64,000 nucleotides of DNA from assembly GCF_041022165.1 (NCBI RefSeq), contig NZ_CP163302.1:806001-870000 (forward strand), read 5' to 3'. The notes under the pieces are model-generated. The model did no database searches. It was given only the letters and a program-made list of their open reading frames with translations, and was not told the DNA's origin. This document shows, piece by piece, positions 51,961-60,175 of this stretch. This DNA is from Sinomonas sp. P10A9. Lineage in GTDB: Bacteria > Actinomycetota > Actinomycetes > Actinomycetales > Micrococcaceae. The position numbers were made by a program, and so were the translations under genes. Numbering within the stretch: the stretch's first letter is position 1; the number at the start of each line of letters is the position of its first letter.

Positions 51961-53142
51961 ATGAGCCGCCAGCGCCTGGCCGTCGGCACCTTCGGGGAGA
52001 TCGGCTACCTGCCCGCCGCCGGCGGGCGCAGCGTCGCCCGAGCCCGCTACCGCGGCTGGGACGGCAGGACCCGGCTGGTGCAGGCCACCGGGGAGACCCG
52101 GAAGGCCGCGGAGCGGGCACTGAAGGCCAAGCTCGCCGACCGCAGCCTGTTCCAGCCCTCCTCCTCAAGGCTCACCGTGGACAGCCCGTTCCCCGACCTG
52201 GTCGCGTACTGGCTCGAAGACCTCGACCTCGAGGACCGGCTCTCGAAACGGACCCGGCAGCTCTACGAGCAGAACATGCAGAGGCTGGTCGTGCCCGCCT
52301 TCTCGAACCTGACGCTGCGGGAGGTCGGGGTCGCCCGGTGCGATAACTTCCTCAAGCAGCTCGCGAAGCAGAGCTACAGCCGGGCCAAGCAGGCCCGTGT
52401 GGTCCTCCGCCTGGCCTTGGGCCTTGCCGTGCGGCACGAGGTGCTGCCCCGGAACCCGATAGACCACGTCTCCCGCCTGCACCGCCCCGCGTCCACGCCG
52501 AACGCGCTGACCCCGGCGGAGGTCAACGCGATCCGCGCCGGGATCGCGTTCTGGGAGGCCGGACGGTCTCCCTCCGGGCCCAGGCCGGACGGCCAGCTGG
52601 GCGCGATCGTGGAGGTCATGCTCGGCACCTCTGCCCGGATCGGGGAGGTCCTGGCGATCCGCCGCAGGGACGTCGACATCACCGCGGCCCCGCCCTCGAT
52701 CCGGATCGCCGGCACGATCGTCAGCCACCGGGGAGAGCCGACCGTGCGGCAGGACCACCCCAAGACGGCCAAGTCGCGCCGCACCGTCGCGATCCCCTCG
52801 TTCACCGCCGAGGCCGTGCGGCGCCGGCTGGCGAAGCTGGAGGACCCGTCCCTGGACGCCCTGCTGTTCTGCAGCAGGGAGGGAACGCCGCTGACGACCA
52901 ACAACGTCCGCCGCCAGCTCCGCCATGTGATGGACCTCGCCGGGATCACCGGGGTCACCCCGCACATGTTCCGCCGGACCGTCGCGACCGCGATCAGCGC
53001 CGTGGCCGGGGTCGACCTCGCCGCCGAGCTGCTCGGCCACACTGACCCGAAGATCACCATCCAGCACTACATCCGCCGCAATGAGATGGTGAACCCGGCC
53101 ACTGCCGAGATGCTCGAGCGTGCGTTCGCGAGGGACGCGTGA
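51961..53142 (+). CDS. int: Tyrosine-type site-specific integrase
   Basis: A 393-residue recombinase that probably inserted the element at tRNA-Thr. An AP2-like arm-binding segment and a SAM-like core-binding domain (about 70-170) precede the catalytic domain. The catalytic set is complete by position: Arg226 in SARIGEV, His335 and Arg338 in PHMFRRT, His360 in LLGHTD and Tyr370 in IQHYIRR, so the enzyme may still be active. GGGAGG lies before the ATG. The gene order tRNA-xis-int is unusual only in that xis lies between tRNA and int. Confidence 0.93.
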   Translation: MSRQRLAVGTFGEIGYLPAAGGRSVARARYRGWDGRTRLVQATGETRKAAERALKAKLADRSLFQPSSSRLTVDSPFPDLVAYWLEDLDLEDRLSKRTRQLYEQNMQRLVVPAFSNLTLREVGVARCDNFLKQLAKQSYSRAKQARVVLRLALGLAVRHEVLPRNPIDHVSRLHRPASTPNALTPAEVNAIRAGIAFWEAGRSPSGPRPDGQLGAIVEVMLGTSARIGEVLAIRRRDVDITAAPPSIRIAGTIVSHRGEPTVRQDHPKTAKSRRTVAIPSFTAEAVRRRLAKLEDPSLDALLFCSREGTPLTTNNVRRQLRHVMDLAGITGVTPHMFRRTVATAISAVAGVDLAAELLGHTDPKITIQHYIRRNEMVNPATAEMLERAFARDA

Positions 53143-53544
53143 TCTTCCCCGGCTGCCTGCTCGCGTGCGACGCTGGGCGGGGCGGAGTGCAATGGGACGA
53201 GCGCGGTGCCCAATGGGAGGGCAAGGTTCAGTATGGTGCGGGATGAGGGGGACTCGCGGGACGCGAGAAGCCGTTCAAGGCGGTGCCGGGCCTCCAGTGA
53301 TGGTGGAGCAGGCGGTGGTCTGCTCGCTCACCGGGGTGGCCAGGTCGAGCAAGTTCCTGGGGCTGGAGGTTGAGGACGAGGATGACATCGACGATGGTGG
53401 CTCCGACCATTTTCCACGAGCCCGCGCGAGCGAATGGGTCGCGGGCATCGTCGTGCTGCGAAGGGGGTCGCATGGTGCCGCCACCAGGGCGGCACCGTGC
53501 GACATGGGCTTATGCCCGCCGTCGAACCGCGACGCCGCCCGCCG

Positions 53545-54120
53545 TCATCGCGACCGCTGCAGGCGCCGGTGCGAATGGGGGTGACGTGTTTCTGCATGGC
53601 GCGGAGGCGGGCGAGCGCCTCCGCGGCGAGATGTTCCCGATCGGCGGCCCGGTCTGCGTCCCGGACGCGGGCAGGCGGGCGCGGCCTGTTCGGGGATTCC
53701 CGTCCGCCCTTGCGGTGGGGCCACGGTGGCCCCACCGCACGACCTGGGGTTACATACCCGGTGCCGCGGAAAATGTGAGCCCTCCTGACGACGCGTGGCG
53801 GCCTCGGCGATCAGGGCGTCGTCGGACAGGAAGCCGCCGAGCGGTTCGCCGATGATCAGCTCGAGCAGAAGGCCCTGTAGCCCGGCAGTGTGCGTCGGGT
53901 CGGGGTTGCCGAGCACGGCGCGCAGCATGACCGGCCACGTGGTGGGGATGTCACGTAGCCCGTGGCTCCGGCGGCGCGCGGCCTTGAAGCTCGAGGCCCT
54001 CAAGGAGGCATCACTGAGCCTGGCTCGGTTGTGCTTGACCCCTGTACCCGCTGTGGGTGGGCGCCATCCCAGCCGGGTGAGCTCGCCACGGTTCTTCTGC
54101 TTGAGGGTCGTCGAGTCCAT
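53545..54120 (-). CDS. Hypothetical protein, possibly a gene remnant
   Basis: A 191-residue frame starting MDSTTLKQKN with AGGAGG 10 bases upstream, better than chance. Residues about 60-110 (LRDIPTTWPVMLRAVLGNPDP and LQGLLLELIIGEPLGGFLSDDALIAEAATR) look like real protein: they form amphipathic helices with normal composition. After that the translation becomes Arg/Pro/Cys-rich and unlikely, so a frameshift near 53770 is suspected; another minus frame with AADREHLAAEALARLRAMQ may be the continuation. No family is recognised. Confidence 0.35.
   Translation of the reverse strand: MDSTTLKQKNRGELTRLGWRPPTAGTGVKHNRARLSDASLRASSFKAARRRSHGLRDIPTTWPVMLRAVLGNPDPTHTAGLQGLLLELIIGEPLGGFLSDDALIAEAATRRQEGSHFPRHRVCNPRSCGGATVAPPQGRTGIPEQAAPACPRPGRRPGRRSGTSRRGGARPPPRHAETRHPHSHRRLQRSR
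53711..53739. repeat. Near-perfect 29-base palindrome
   Basis: TGCGGTGGGGCCAC (53711-53724) and its exact complement GTGGCCCCACCGCA (53726-53739) flank one base. A one-base loop is too tight for a terminator, so a dimer-binding site or a decayed element end is possible. Confidence 0.6.
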
Positions 54121-54347
54121 CAGCGCGGCACCTCCTAGCAGGGAGGTGCACGCGCGATCCCCGCAATCGAGGTCGGTGCGGTGGCGAGACCAGACATGCT
54201 CAGCTGGCCTGACCCTGGACGGGCACCACCCTGTGGACGTGCGCAGGTGGCGGCCGAACGCCGGCACGGCCGAAATCCGAAGCGGCTACTCACGTCGGTG
54301 GACAGCGGCGACGGCCTGGGGCGGGAGGTGTCGGGTGTGCGCCGGGC

Positions 54348-54742
54348 GAGCCCGGCAGGGAGATCGATCTCGAGTCCGCGGTCACCCACACCATGAGCGA
54401 CCTCGAGGCCCTGCCCACCGAGGCGGAGCGGATGAAGGCCCGCGGCTTCGTCGAACGCTCCGGCATGGTCGTGGCCGGGGCCCTGCCCTCGGGGGAGATG
54501 GAGAAGCTGGGCCGGCCCGTCACGCTTTCCCGGGCCGAGCGGGTGCGCCTGACCTCCTGGGCAGACCCCGGGTCCTGGACCGACGTCGGCGGGAACCGCC
54601 GACGCGTCCGACCGGCCTAGGGAAGTTCCTCTTCAAGGTCGGCGGCCGCCCCGGCATCCCCGTGGCCCTGAAGCTCACCAGCGTCGAGGAATCCCTGCAC
54701 AACACGAACAAGCGCTGGAACCTCGAAGGGGAGGGAACCTGA
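54348..54742 (+). pseudogene. C-terminal remnant of a VirB4-like conjugation ATPase, frameshifted
   Basis: One frame reads EIDLESAVTHTMSDLEAL, then KARGFVERSGMVVAGALP and TLSRAERVRLTSWADPGSW before a stop at 54620. A second frame continues with GLGKFLFKVGGRPGIPVAL and SLHNTNKRW to the stop at 54742. Together they match the end of the large ATP-binding proteins that precede VirD4 in actinobacterial conjugative elements. The frame changes near 54600, and everything before about 54345, including the Walker motifs, is missing. The stop overlaps the VirD4 start by one base, as in intact elements. Confidence 0.65.
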
Positions 54743-56511
54743 TGGGGGCACCGGGCAGGGGCCACCGGGCCGCCCAGCTGGACCTGGAGACGACCCTCCT
54801 CTGGGCCGCCATCATCGCCGTGGTCCTCGTCGTCGGCGCCCTCGCCCTCGCCGCCCACCTCGGCTCCCTGATCGCCGGCGACGGGCAGGGGCTGCCGGCC
54901 AACCCGTTCGAACTGGCCATCGGGCTCCTCACCCACAGGGTGGGCTGGCCGCCGGCCGCGACCTGGATTCTGGCCCTCCTGGCCGCCGCCGTCCTCGCCC
55001 TTACCGTCCTGGTGGCCCGTGGGGTGCTGCGCGGCCGGGCCCGGGGTTCCCGGGTCGACGCCGCCGCCCGGTACATGGCCACGGGCCGGGACCTGCGCGC
55101 CCTGACCCTGGCCGGGGCGACCGCCACCGCAGAACGCCTCGGCGTGGCCGGTGCCCCCGGCGTCCCGGTCGGGAAGACGGTCCTGGGAGGGCGGATGGTC
55201 TTCGGCTCCTGGGAGGACATGCACATCGACATCTGGGGCCCCCGCACCGGCAAGACGACCTCGAGGGCGATCCCGGCGATCCTGGCCGCGCCCGGCGCGG
55301 TCCTGGTCACCTCGAACAAGCGCGACATCGTCGACCACACCCGGGACGTGCGGGCGGGGGCGGGGCCGGTGTGGGTGTTCGACCCGCAGGCGGTGGCGCT
55401 CGAGGAGCCCGCCTGGTGGTGGAACCCCCTCTCCTACGTCACCGACGAGGTGAAGGCTGCCCGCCTGGCCGACCACTTCGCCGCCGGCTCCCGCGGCCCC
55501 GACGCGAAGACGGACGCCTACTTCGACCCCGCCGGCCAGGACCTCCTCGCCGGGCTCCTGCTCGCCGCCGCCCTCGACGGGCGCCCGATCATCCAGGTCC
55601 ACACCTGGCTCACCCGCCCCGCGGACGACGCCCCGGTGGACATCCTCAGGGCCCACGGCTATGCCCAGACCGCCAACGCTGTCGCCGGGGTGGTCAACGC
55701 CCCCGAGAAGCAGCGCGGCGGCGTCTACGGCACAGCCCTGCAGATGGCCTCCTGCCTGACCAACCGGCAGGTCGCCCACTGGGTCACCCCGAACGGCGAA
55801 GCGGACGCCCGGCCGATGTTCGACCCCGCCGTCTTCGTCCGGGGCAAGGGGATCCTGTACAGCCTGTCGAAGGAGGGCAAGGGCACCGCCGGGCCGCTCG
55901 TGACCGCCTTGACCGTCGCCGTCGTGGAGGCCGCCGAGGAGCTCGCCGTCCACTCGCCCGGCGGACGCCTCGCCACCCCCATGGTGGGGGTGCTGGACGA
56001 GGCCGCGAACGTGTGCCGGTGGCGGGAGCTGCCGAACCTGTACAGCCACTATGGCTCCCGCGGCATCGTCCTGATGACCATCCTGCAGTCCTGGTCCCAG
56101 GGGGTGGAGGTCTGGGGCAGGGACGGGATGCGCAAGCTCTGGTCCGCGGCGAACATCAAGGTCTACGGCGGCGGCGTGGCCGAGGCCGAATTCCTCAACG
56201 AGCTCGCCCAGCTCATCGGCGACTACCGCTACACCAACACCACCCGGTCCCACTCCAAGCAGGGCACCAGCACCAGCCGGGACGACGACCGCAGGGAACG
56301 CACCCTCGACATCTCCGACCTCGCCGCCCTCCCCAGAGGACGCGCCGTCATGTTCGCCTCCGGCGCCCCCGCCGCCCTGCTCAGGACCGTCCCGTGGAAG
56401 GACGGCCCCCACGCCGCCGCCGTCGCGGCCTCGGCCGCCGCCCATGACCCCGCCAACCGGCCGGGTCCCGGCGAACGAAGCCCATCGGTGCCTGCGGGGG
56501 TGTCCGGGTGA
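54742..56511 (+). CDS. Type IV secretion coupling protein (VirD4/TraG family)
   Basis: A 589-residue membrane ATPase that would link the relaxase-DNA complex to the mating channel. Two membrane helices (about 19-40 and 73-95) precede the motor domain. Walker A is GPRTGKTT (166-173) and Walker B is MVGVLDEAAN with Asp419-Glu420. ILYSLSKEGKGTAGPLV and LMTILQSWSQ are typical of actinobacterial TraG-like proteins. It appears intact although its usual partners are gone. The ATG shares a base with the stop of the broken VirB4-like frame; the GTG of the next gene overlaps its stop by 4. Confidence 0.9.
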   Translation: MGAPGRGHRAAQLDLETTLLWAAIIAVVLVVGALALAAHLGSLIAGDGQGLPANPFELAIGLLTHRVGWPPAATWILALLAAAVLALTVLVARGVLRGRARGSRVDAAARYMATGRDLRALTLAGATATAERLGVAGAPGVPVGKTVLGGRMVFGSWEDMHIDIWGPRTGKTTSRAIPAILAAPGAVLVTSNKRDIVDHTRDVRAGAGPVWVFDPQAVALEEPAWWWNPLSYVTDEVKAARLADHFAAGSRGPDAKTDAYFDPAGQDLLAGLLLAAALDGRPIIQVHTWLTRPADDAPVDILRAHGYAQTANAVAGVVNAPEKQRGGVYGTALQMASCLTNRQVAHWVTPNGEADARPMFDPAVFVRGKGILYSLSKEGKGTAGPLVTALTVAVVEAAEELAVHSPGGRLATPMVGVLDEAANVCRWRELPNLYSHYGSRGIVLMTILQSWSQGVEVWGRDGMRKLWSAANIKVYGGGVAEAEFLNELAQLIGDYRYTNTTRSHSKQGTSTSRDDDRRERTLDISDLAALPRGRAVMFASGAPAALLRTVPWKDGPHAAAVAASAAAHDPANRPGPGERSPSVPAGVSG

Positions 56512-56936
56512 GCGACGCCCTGCTGGGGGAGTGGGACGACGAGTTCACCGGCCCCGCCGGGGACGCCGGGGAGCCGGACGCGGAGGCCGAGGATGCGCCC
56601 GCACTGTTCTACCCGGACGTCGCCCGCTTCGTCGGCGAGCACCTGGCGTTCGTGTACCGGAGGCAGATCAACCCCGGGGGCGGGACCACCTGGTGCCCCC
56701 AATGGTGGCGCCACGCCGAGGCCATCAGCCGCCTCGAAGCCCTCTGGCGCGCCTGGGAACACCTCCGCCACGACGGCACCACCGGTATGAGCGTCTGGTA
56801 CCGAGACCACGCCGACCACCACATGGCAGTCCTCCTCAACACCGACGGCCCCTTCAAAGGCTGCAGCCCCGACGACGGCCACCACCCCAGGCTCCACCCG
56901 CTGCCGTGCGAGGAACCACCACCAGGGCTCTTCTAA
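56508..56936 (+). CDS. DUF4913 domain protein
   Basis: A 142-residue protein of unknown function found beside VirD4 genes in actinobacterial integrative elements. The family pattern is seen in NPGGGTTWCPQWWRHAEAISRLEALWRAWEHLR and in MSVWYRDHADHHMAVLLN, with GPFKGC near the end. The first 35 residues are acidic. The GTG start overlaps the coupling-protein stop by 4 bases, so the two are co-translated. This is the last gene that belongs to the element. Confidence 0.85.
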   Translation: MSDALLGEWDDEFTGPAGDAGEPDAEAEDAPALFYPDVARFVGEHLAFVYRRQINPGGGTTWCPQWWRHAEAISRLEALWRAWEHLRHDGTTGMSVWYRDHADHHMAVLLNTDGPFKGCSPDDGHHPRLHPLPCEEPPPGLF

Positions 56937-57391
56937 CCAAGCTGTTGCTCCTGCGCTTCTCCGGTGCCTGATGGAGCCCCCAGGGGAAGCCAGCTCAGGA
57001 ACCCCAGCGCCCCCAGAAGTCCACGAAGGCATCGCCGCGGAGACTTCTTTCTATGCCCGCCCGCCGCGGCCACCGCCAAATCGGAAGCCCTCCCCACCCC
57101 GGTGCCCGTCGGGCATAGACGGACATTCACGCCGATGAATACGGCAGCCTGCACAATGCGCACTCCGAGAAGCCACGTGCCCCCACGGAGAAGGCCCCGG
57201 CCATGGATCCGCCGCCTCGGGTCACCGACTCCGAGGGGCATGGACAAGGACAGGAACCTCGACCTCCTGCAGCCGAGCACTGGCATGAGCACACGGCACT
57301 CCTGTGGTGGTGCTCTTCCCTTCATCGAACGCATCTGTTACAAATGGTTAGACCAATTACCCGAATGTAACGAGGCATCGGAAGGGACTCC
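56937..57391 (+). other. Gap between element remnant and etfB
   Basis: About 450 bases without a supported gene. The left part is GC-rich and featureless. The base composition becomes AT-richer after about 57320, where the etfB control region lies, with a GntR-type operator at 57345-57355. The right end of the element should be in this gap, but no repeat marks it. Confidence 0.6.
57345..57355. promoter_or_regulatory. FadR/GntR-type operator before etfB
   Basis: TGGTTAGACCA fits the FadR-subfamily consensus TGGTNNNACCA, with AA and ATT flanks extending the symmetry. It is 36 bp before the etfB start, probably over or just after the promoter. Confidence 0.75.
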
Positions 57392-58159
57392 ATGAGATCT
57401 GTAGTTCTAATCAAGCAGGTGCCGGACACTTACAGCCCGGTCCGCCTGGACGCGACGACAGGATGTCTGGACCGAGGCTTGGGAGAGCAGGTCTTCGACG
57501 AGATCAGCGAGCGGGCCCTCGAGGTCGCACTTCAGCAGAGGGAAGCCCATGGTGGGGAAGTCGTGGTCCTCACGATGGGGCCCGGGCAGGCCGAGGACGC
57601 CATCCGGAAGGCGCTCGCCATGGGAGCGGACAGGGGCGTTCACGTCGTCGACGACGCGTTCTCGGGCGCGGACGCTCTCCGGACATCTGAGGTGCTCTCT
57701 GCCGCTTTGCGGCGGATCGGGTTCGACCTCGCCGTCGCTGGCGACCGAACCTCCGACGGGCGGGGTGGGGTTGTTCCCGCCATGATCGCCGAGCGGCTTG
57801 GCATCGGCCAGGCCACCTACCTGTCCGCTGTGGATGTTGCAGATGGCGCCGTCACCGGTCAGCGCGTGACTGAATCGGGCACGGAGTCGGTCCGCGCGCA
57901 TCTTCCGGCGATCGTCTCCGTCACCGAGAAGGCGGCGGAGCCTCGCTATCCGAACTTCCGCGGAATCATGAAGGCCAAGAAGAAGCCCGTGGACATCTTG
58001 ACCGCGGCTGACCTCGGCGTGGATGCCGATCCCCATGCCGGCGTGCGGGCTACGGACATCTCAGAACGCCCGGCTCGCACCGCAGGTATCCGCATCGTCG
58101 ATGACGGTACTGCCGGACGCCAGCTCGCCCAGTACCTTTCCGCTTCCGGCCTGCTCTAG
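57392..58159 (+). CDS. etfB: Electron transfer flavoprotein subunit beta
   Basis: A 255-residue protein that with EtfA carries electrons from FAD dehydrogenases toward the respiratory chain. VVLIKQVPDTYSPVRLD, VVVLTMGPGQAEDAIRKALAMGADRGVHV and YPNFRGIMKAKKKP are diagnostic; the last is the recognition loop that meets partner dehydrogenases. GGAAGGG precedes the ATG. etfA follows after 11 bases. No acyl-CoA dehydrogenase or ETF-quinone oxidoreductase gene is adjacent, so the partner is unknown. The upstream operator suggests control by the GntR-type regulator at 59251. Confidence 0.94.
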   Translation: MRSVVLIKQVPDTYSPVRLDATTGCLDRGLGEQVFDEISERALEVALQQREAHGGEVVVLTMGPGQAEDAIRKALAMGADRGVHVVDDAFSGADALRTSEVLSAALRRIGFDLAVAGDRTSDGRGGVVPAMIAERLGIGQATYLSAVDVADGAVTGQRVTESGTESVRAHLPAIVSVTEKAAEPRYPNFRGIMKAKKKPVDILTAADLGVDADPHAGVRATDISERPARTAGIRIVDDGTAGRQLAQYLSASGLL

Positions 58160-58170
58160 GAGGAGTCGCC

Positions 58171-59136
58171 ATGGCTGAAGTCCTTGTCCATATTGAGGGA
58201 GCAACGGGAAGCGCCCCGTCTGCTCGGGCTCTCATTGCGTTCGCCGCGCGCCTGGGAGACCCCGTGGCCGTCGTGACAGTCCCGGGAGCCCTGCCTGCAG
58301 GCGTTGCCGAGACGCTGGCGGCAGCGGGTGCGGCCCGGGTCGTCGTGTCTGAAACGCCCGATGCGGGTTCGCTCCTCGTGACGCCGGCCGTGGACGCCCT
58401 TGAGGCTGCGCTGGCGGCGTCGGGCAGTGTTGCGGCCATCGTTGCCGCGGACAGTGCCGAAGGGCGTGAGGTCGCAGCACGGCTGGCGGTGAGAAGCGGT
58501 CTCCCGTATTTCGGCGATGTCGTCGGGGCAGAGGTCGAGGGACCGGCTGTCGCAGTCACCAAGTCGGTCCTTGGCGGCAGCTACATGGTCCGGTTCATCG
58601 CAGACTTGGCCCCGATTCTGGCCGTCCGGCCGGGCGTGGATTCACCGTCCGGGCGGCATTGTCCTGTGGTCGTAGAGAACATCGAGGTTGGCGCTTCCGT
58701 TGTGGAGCGAACCGAGATACTTGCCTCCGAGCCGCCTGAGGGTGATGAGACCCGTCCTGAACTGGCGGCGGCCGATGTCGTCGTCTCCGGCGGGCGTGGC
58801 ATCGGGTCCAGGGATCAGTTCGTTCTGGTGGAGCAGCTAGCAGATGCTTTCGGCGCGGCCGTGGGAGCGTCTCGTGCAGCAGTCGACGCCGGGTTCTGCG
58901 ATCCTCAGCTTCAGGTGGGCCAAACGGGTGCTACGGTGGCGCCCAAGCTCTACCTCGCACTTGGAATTTCGGGAGCCACGCAGCATCAGGCGGGGATGCT
59001 GGGGGCGCAGACGATCGTCGCGATCAATCGGGACGAGGATGCTCCTATCTTCGACATCGCGGACTTCGGAGTGGTGGGAGACATTTTCGATGTAGTCCCC
59101 CGGCTCCTGGAGGAGCTGAGCAGGGCTCGATCCTGA
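58171..59136 (+). CDS. etfA: Electron transfer flavoprotein subunit alpha
   Basis: A 321-residue FAD-binding subunit. The N-terminal domain is ETF-like, and the C-terminal FAD domain contains VVSGGRGIGSRDQF, AAVGASRAAVDAGF, QVGQTGATVAPKLYLALGISGATQHQAGM and IVAINRDEDAPIFDIADFGVVGD, all signature segments. AGGAGG lies before the ATG, 11 bases after etfB. The complex with EtfB is probably cytoplasmic. No terminator is visible before the regulator gene downstream. Confidence 0.95.
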   Translation: MAEVLVHIEGATGSAPSARALIAFAARLGDPVAVVTVPGALPAGVAETLAAAGAARVVVSETPDAGSLLVTPAVDALEAALAASGSVAAIVAADSAEGREVAARLAVRSGLPYFGDVVGAEVEGPAVAVTKSVLGGSYMVRFIADLAPILAVRPGVDSPSGRHCPVVVENIEVGASVVERTEILASEPPEGDETRPELAAADVVVSGGRGIGSRDQFVLVEQLADAFGAAVGASRAAVDAGFCDPQLQVGQTGATVAPKLYLALGISGATQHQAGMLGAQTIVAINRDEDAPIFDIADFGVVGDIFDVVPRLLEELSRARS

Positions 59137-59160
59137 CCCGCCAAAATAATTATGGTCCAA

Positions 59161-59171
59161 CGGTTAGACCA
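59161..59171. promoter_or_regulatory. Degenerate GntR-type operator upstream of its regulator gene
   Basis: CGGTTAGACCA matches TGGTNNNACCA at all but the first base and is identical over GGTTAGACCA to the site before etfB. Another TGGT lies at 59153. It is 80 bp before the regulator start, consistent with autoregulation. Confidence 0.6.
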
Positions 59172-59250
59172 ACAGATCCGTTGACCGATAGCATGGTCCC
59201 GGGGACGCCTCATCACGGTGTTCCCGGGGCTTTGTACTCTGGGAGGAATC

Positions 59251-60027
59251 ATGGCCATGACAGAGCAGGCGGGGGACCCGTTCAGCGCGGCGCGCAAGGG
59301 CGAGGAACCCCTTTTCACGCGGGTCCGGGCACGGCGGGGCTTCGAGTATGTGTCCGAGCAGATCAGGGATGCCCTCGCCTCTGGACGGCTCAAGCCTGGA
59401 GGGCGGCTGCCTGCTGAGCGCGAGATGGCCCAGATCTTCGGAGTGAGCCGCCAGGGCGTGCGCGAGGCGCTGCGCGGTCTGGAGATGAGCGGCCTTGTTG
59501 AGTCTCGCCCGGGAGTCAACGGGGGAGTGTTCATCCGTCCGGGGGACCCGAGCGTGGTCACGCGGGCCGTCAACGACCTAGCCTCCCTGGGGGTGCTCTC
59601 GTCAGAGAGCCTTCTCGAGGCTCGGATTCTGCTGACCTCTGACGTCGTCCGGCTGGTATGCGAGCGGGCGACCGAGGAGGACTTCGCGAAGCTCGAGGCA
59701 GATGTTGCCGAGGTCGAGCAGTACCAGGATGCGATCGGCGAGGCCGGCAGTTCCCGCACGGTCCGTATCACGCACTTCTACAGCTTGCTGGCCGAGGCCA
59801 CTCACAACGAAGTGCTCCTCATGCTCATGAACTCGCTCACCGATGTAGTTCAGATTCGGCTCAACAAGGCTGGTCCGCGGCCTCTGACGGACGTTGGCAA
59901 GATGCGGCGCAAGCTCATCCGCCTCCTCCGCAAGGGGGACGCGGAGACGGCCGTGAAGGAGATGACAGCGCATCTCAAGCGCGTGGAGGCCCGCCTCAAC
60001 GAGCGCGAGGATGAGCTCGCCGGCTGA
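59251..60027 (+). CDS. FadR-subfamily GntR transcriptional regulator
   Basis: A 258-residue regulator. The winged helix-turn-helix (about 30-95) reads YVSEQIRDALASGRLKPGGRLPAEREMAQIFGVSRQGVREALRGLEMSGLV. The FCD effector domain (about 115-250) contains the helix with VRITHFYSLLAEATHN, the histidines that bind a metal or carboxylate ligand in the family. It probably senses a carboxylic acid or its CoA ester. GGGAGG stands before the ATG. TGGTNNNACCA-type sites lie before etfB, before this gene and between the SDR and aldehyde dehydrogenase genes. Confidence 0.92.
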   Translation: MAMTEQAGDPFSAARKGEEPLFTRVRARRGFEYVSEQIRDALASGRLKPGGRLPAEREMAQIFGVSRQGVREALRGLEMSGLVESRPGVNGGVFIRPGDPSVVTRAVNDLASLGVLSSESLLEARILLTSDVVRLVCERATEEDFAKLEADVAEVEQYQDAIGEAGSSRTVRITHFYSLLAEATHNEVLLMLMNSLTDVVQIRLNKAGPRPLTDVGKMRRKLIRLLRKGDAETAVKEMTAHLKRVEARLNEREDELAG

Positions 60028-60047
60028 TCCTGGTTCGTGCTTGGAAG

Positions 60048-60081
60048 GGAGGTGCTCCACCCATGAGGGTGGAGCACCTCC
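60048..60081 (+). terminator. Hairpin terminator after the GntR gene
   Basis: A perfect 15-bp stem (60048-60062 with 60067-60081), loop ATGA, is followed by TTGTTC. Confidence 0.85.
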
Positions 60082-60175
60082 TTGTTCGCTGGTCCAGCGT
60101 GTCCGACCTGCTTGGACGTGACTGACCTGCTCGTATGGGCTTCCTTCCCACCCAGCAGGCCGGCCGCGGCTCTCC

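Larger units (their letters stand above)
53143..54340. other. 1.2 kb with no recognisable gene, probably decayed
   Basis: Open frames exist on both strands but none has a continuous family-like sequence; most are Arg/Pro-rich shadows. One minus-strand frame starting at 54120 has a good ribosome binding site and is listed separately. A 29-base palindrome lies at 53711-53739. The composition stays GC-rich. This is where the relaxase and the front of the VirB4-like gene would be expected, so large deletions are likely. Confidence 0.6.
51541..56936 (+). mobile_element. Degraded integrative conjugative element next to tRNA-Thr
   Basis: The tRNA 3' end is followed by an excisionase, a tyrosine integrase, a decayed stretch, a broken VirB4-like tail, a VirD4/TraG coupling protein and a DUF4913 protein, the usual order of actinobacterial conjugative elements. 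A relaxase, replication gene, most of VirB4 and the mating-channel genes are missing. No direct repeat of the tRNA 3' end was found further right, so the right end is not defined; 56936 is the last element-type gene. Confidence 0.75.

Noticed and set aside
56972..56981. Possible attachment-site copy: TGGAGCCCCC, the inverse of the last ten bases of tRNA-Thr
   Set aside because: Only ten bases match and in inverted orientation, while integration by a tyrosine integrase leaves direct repeats.
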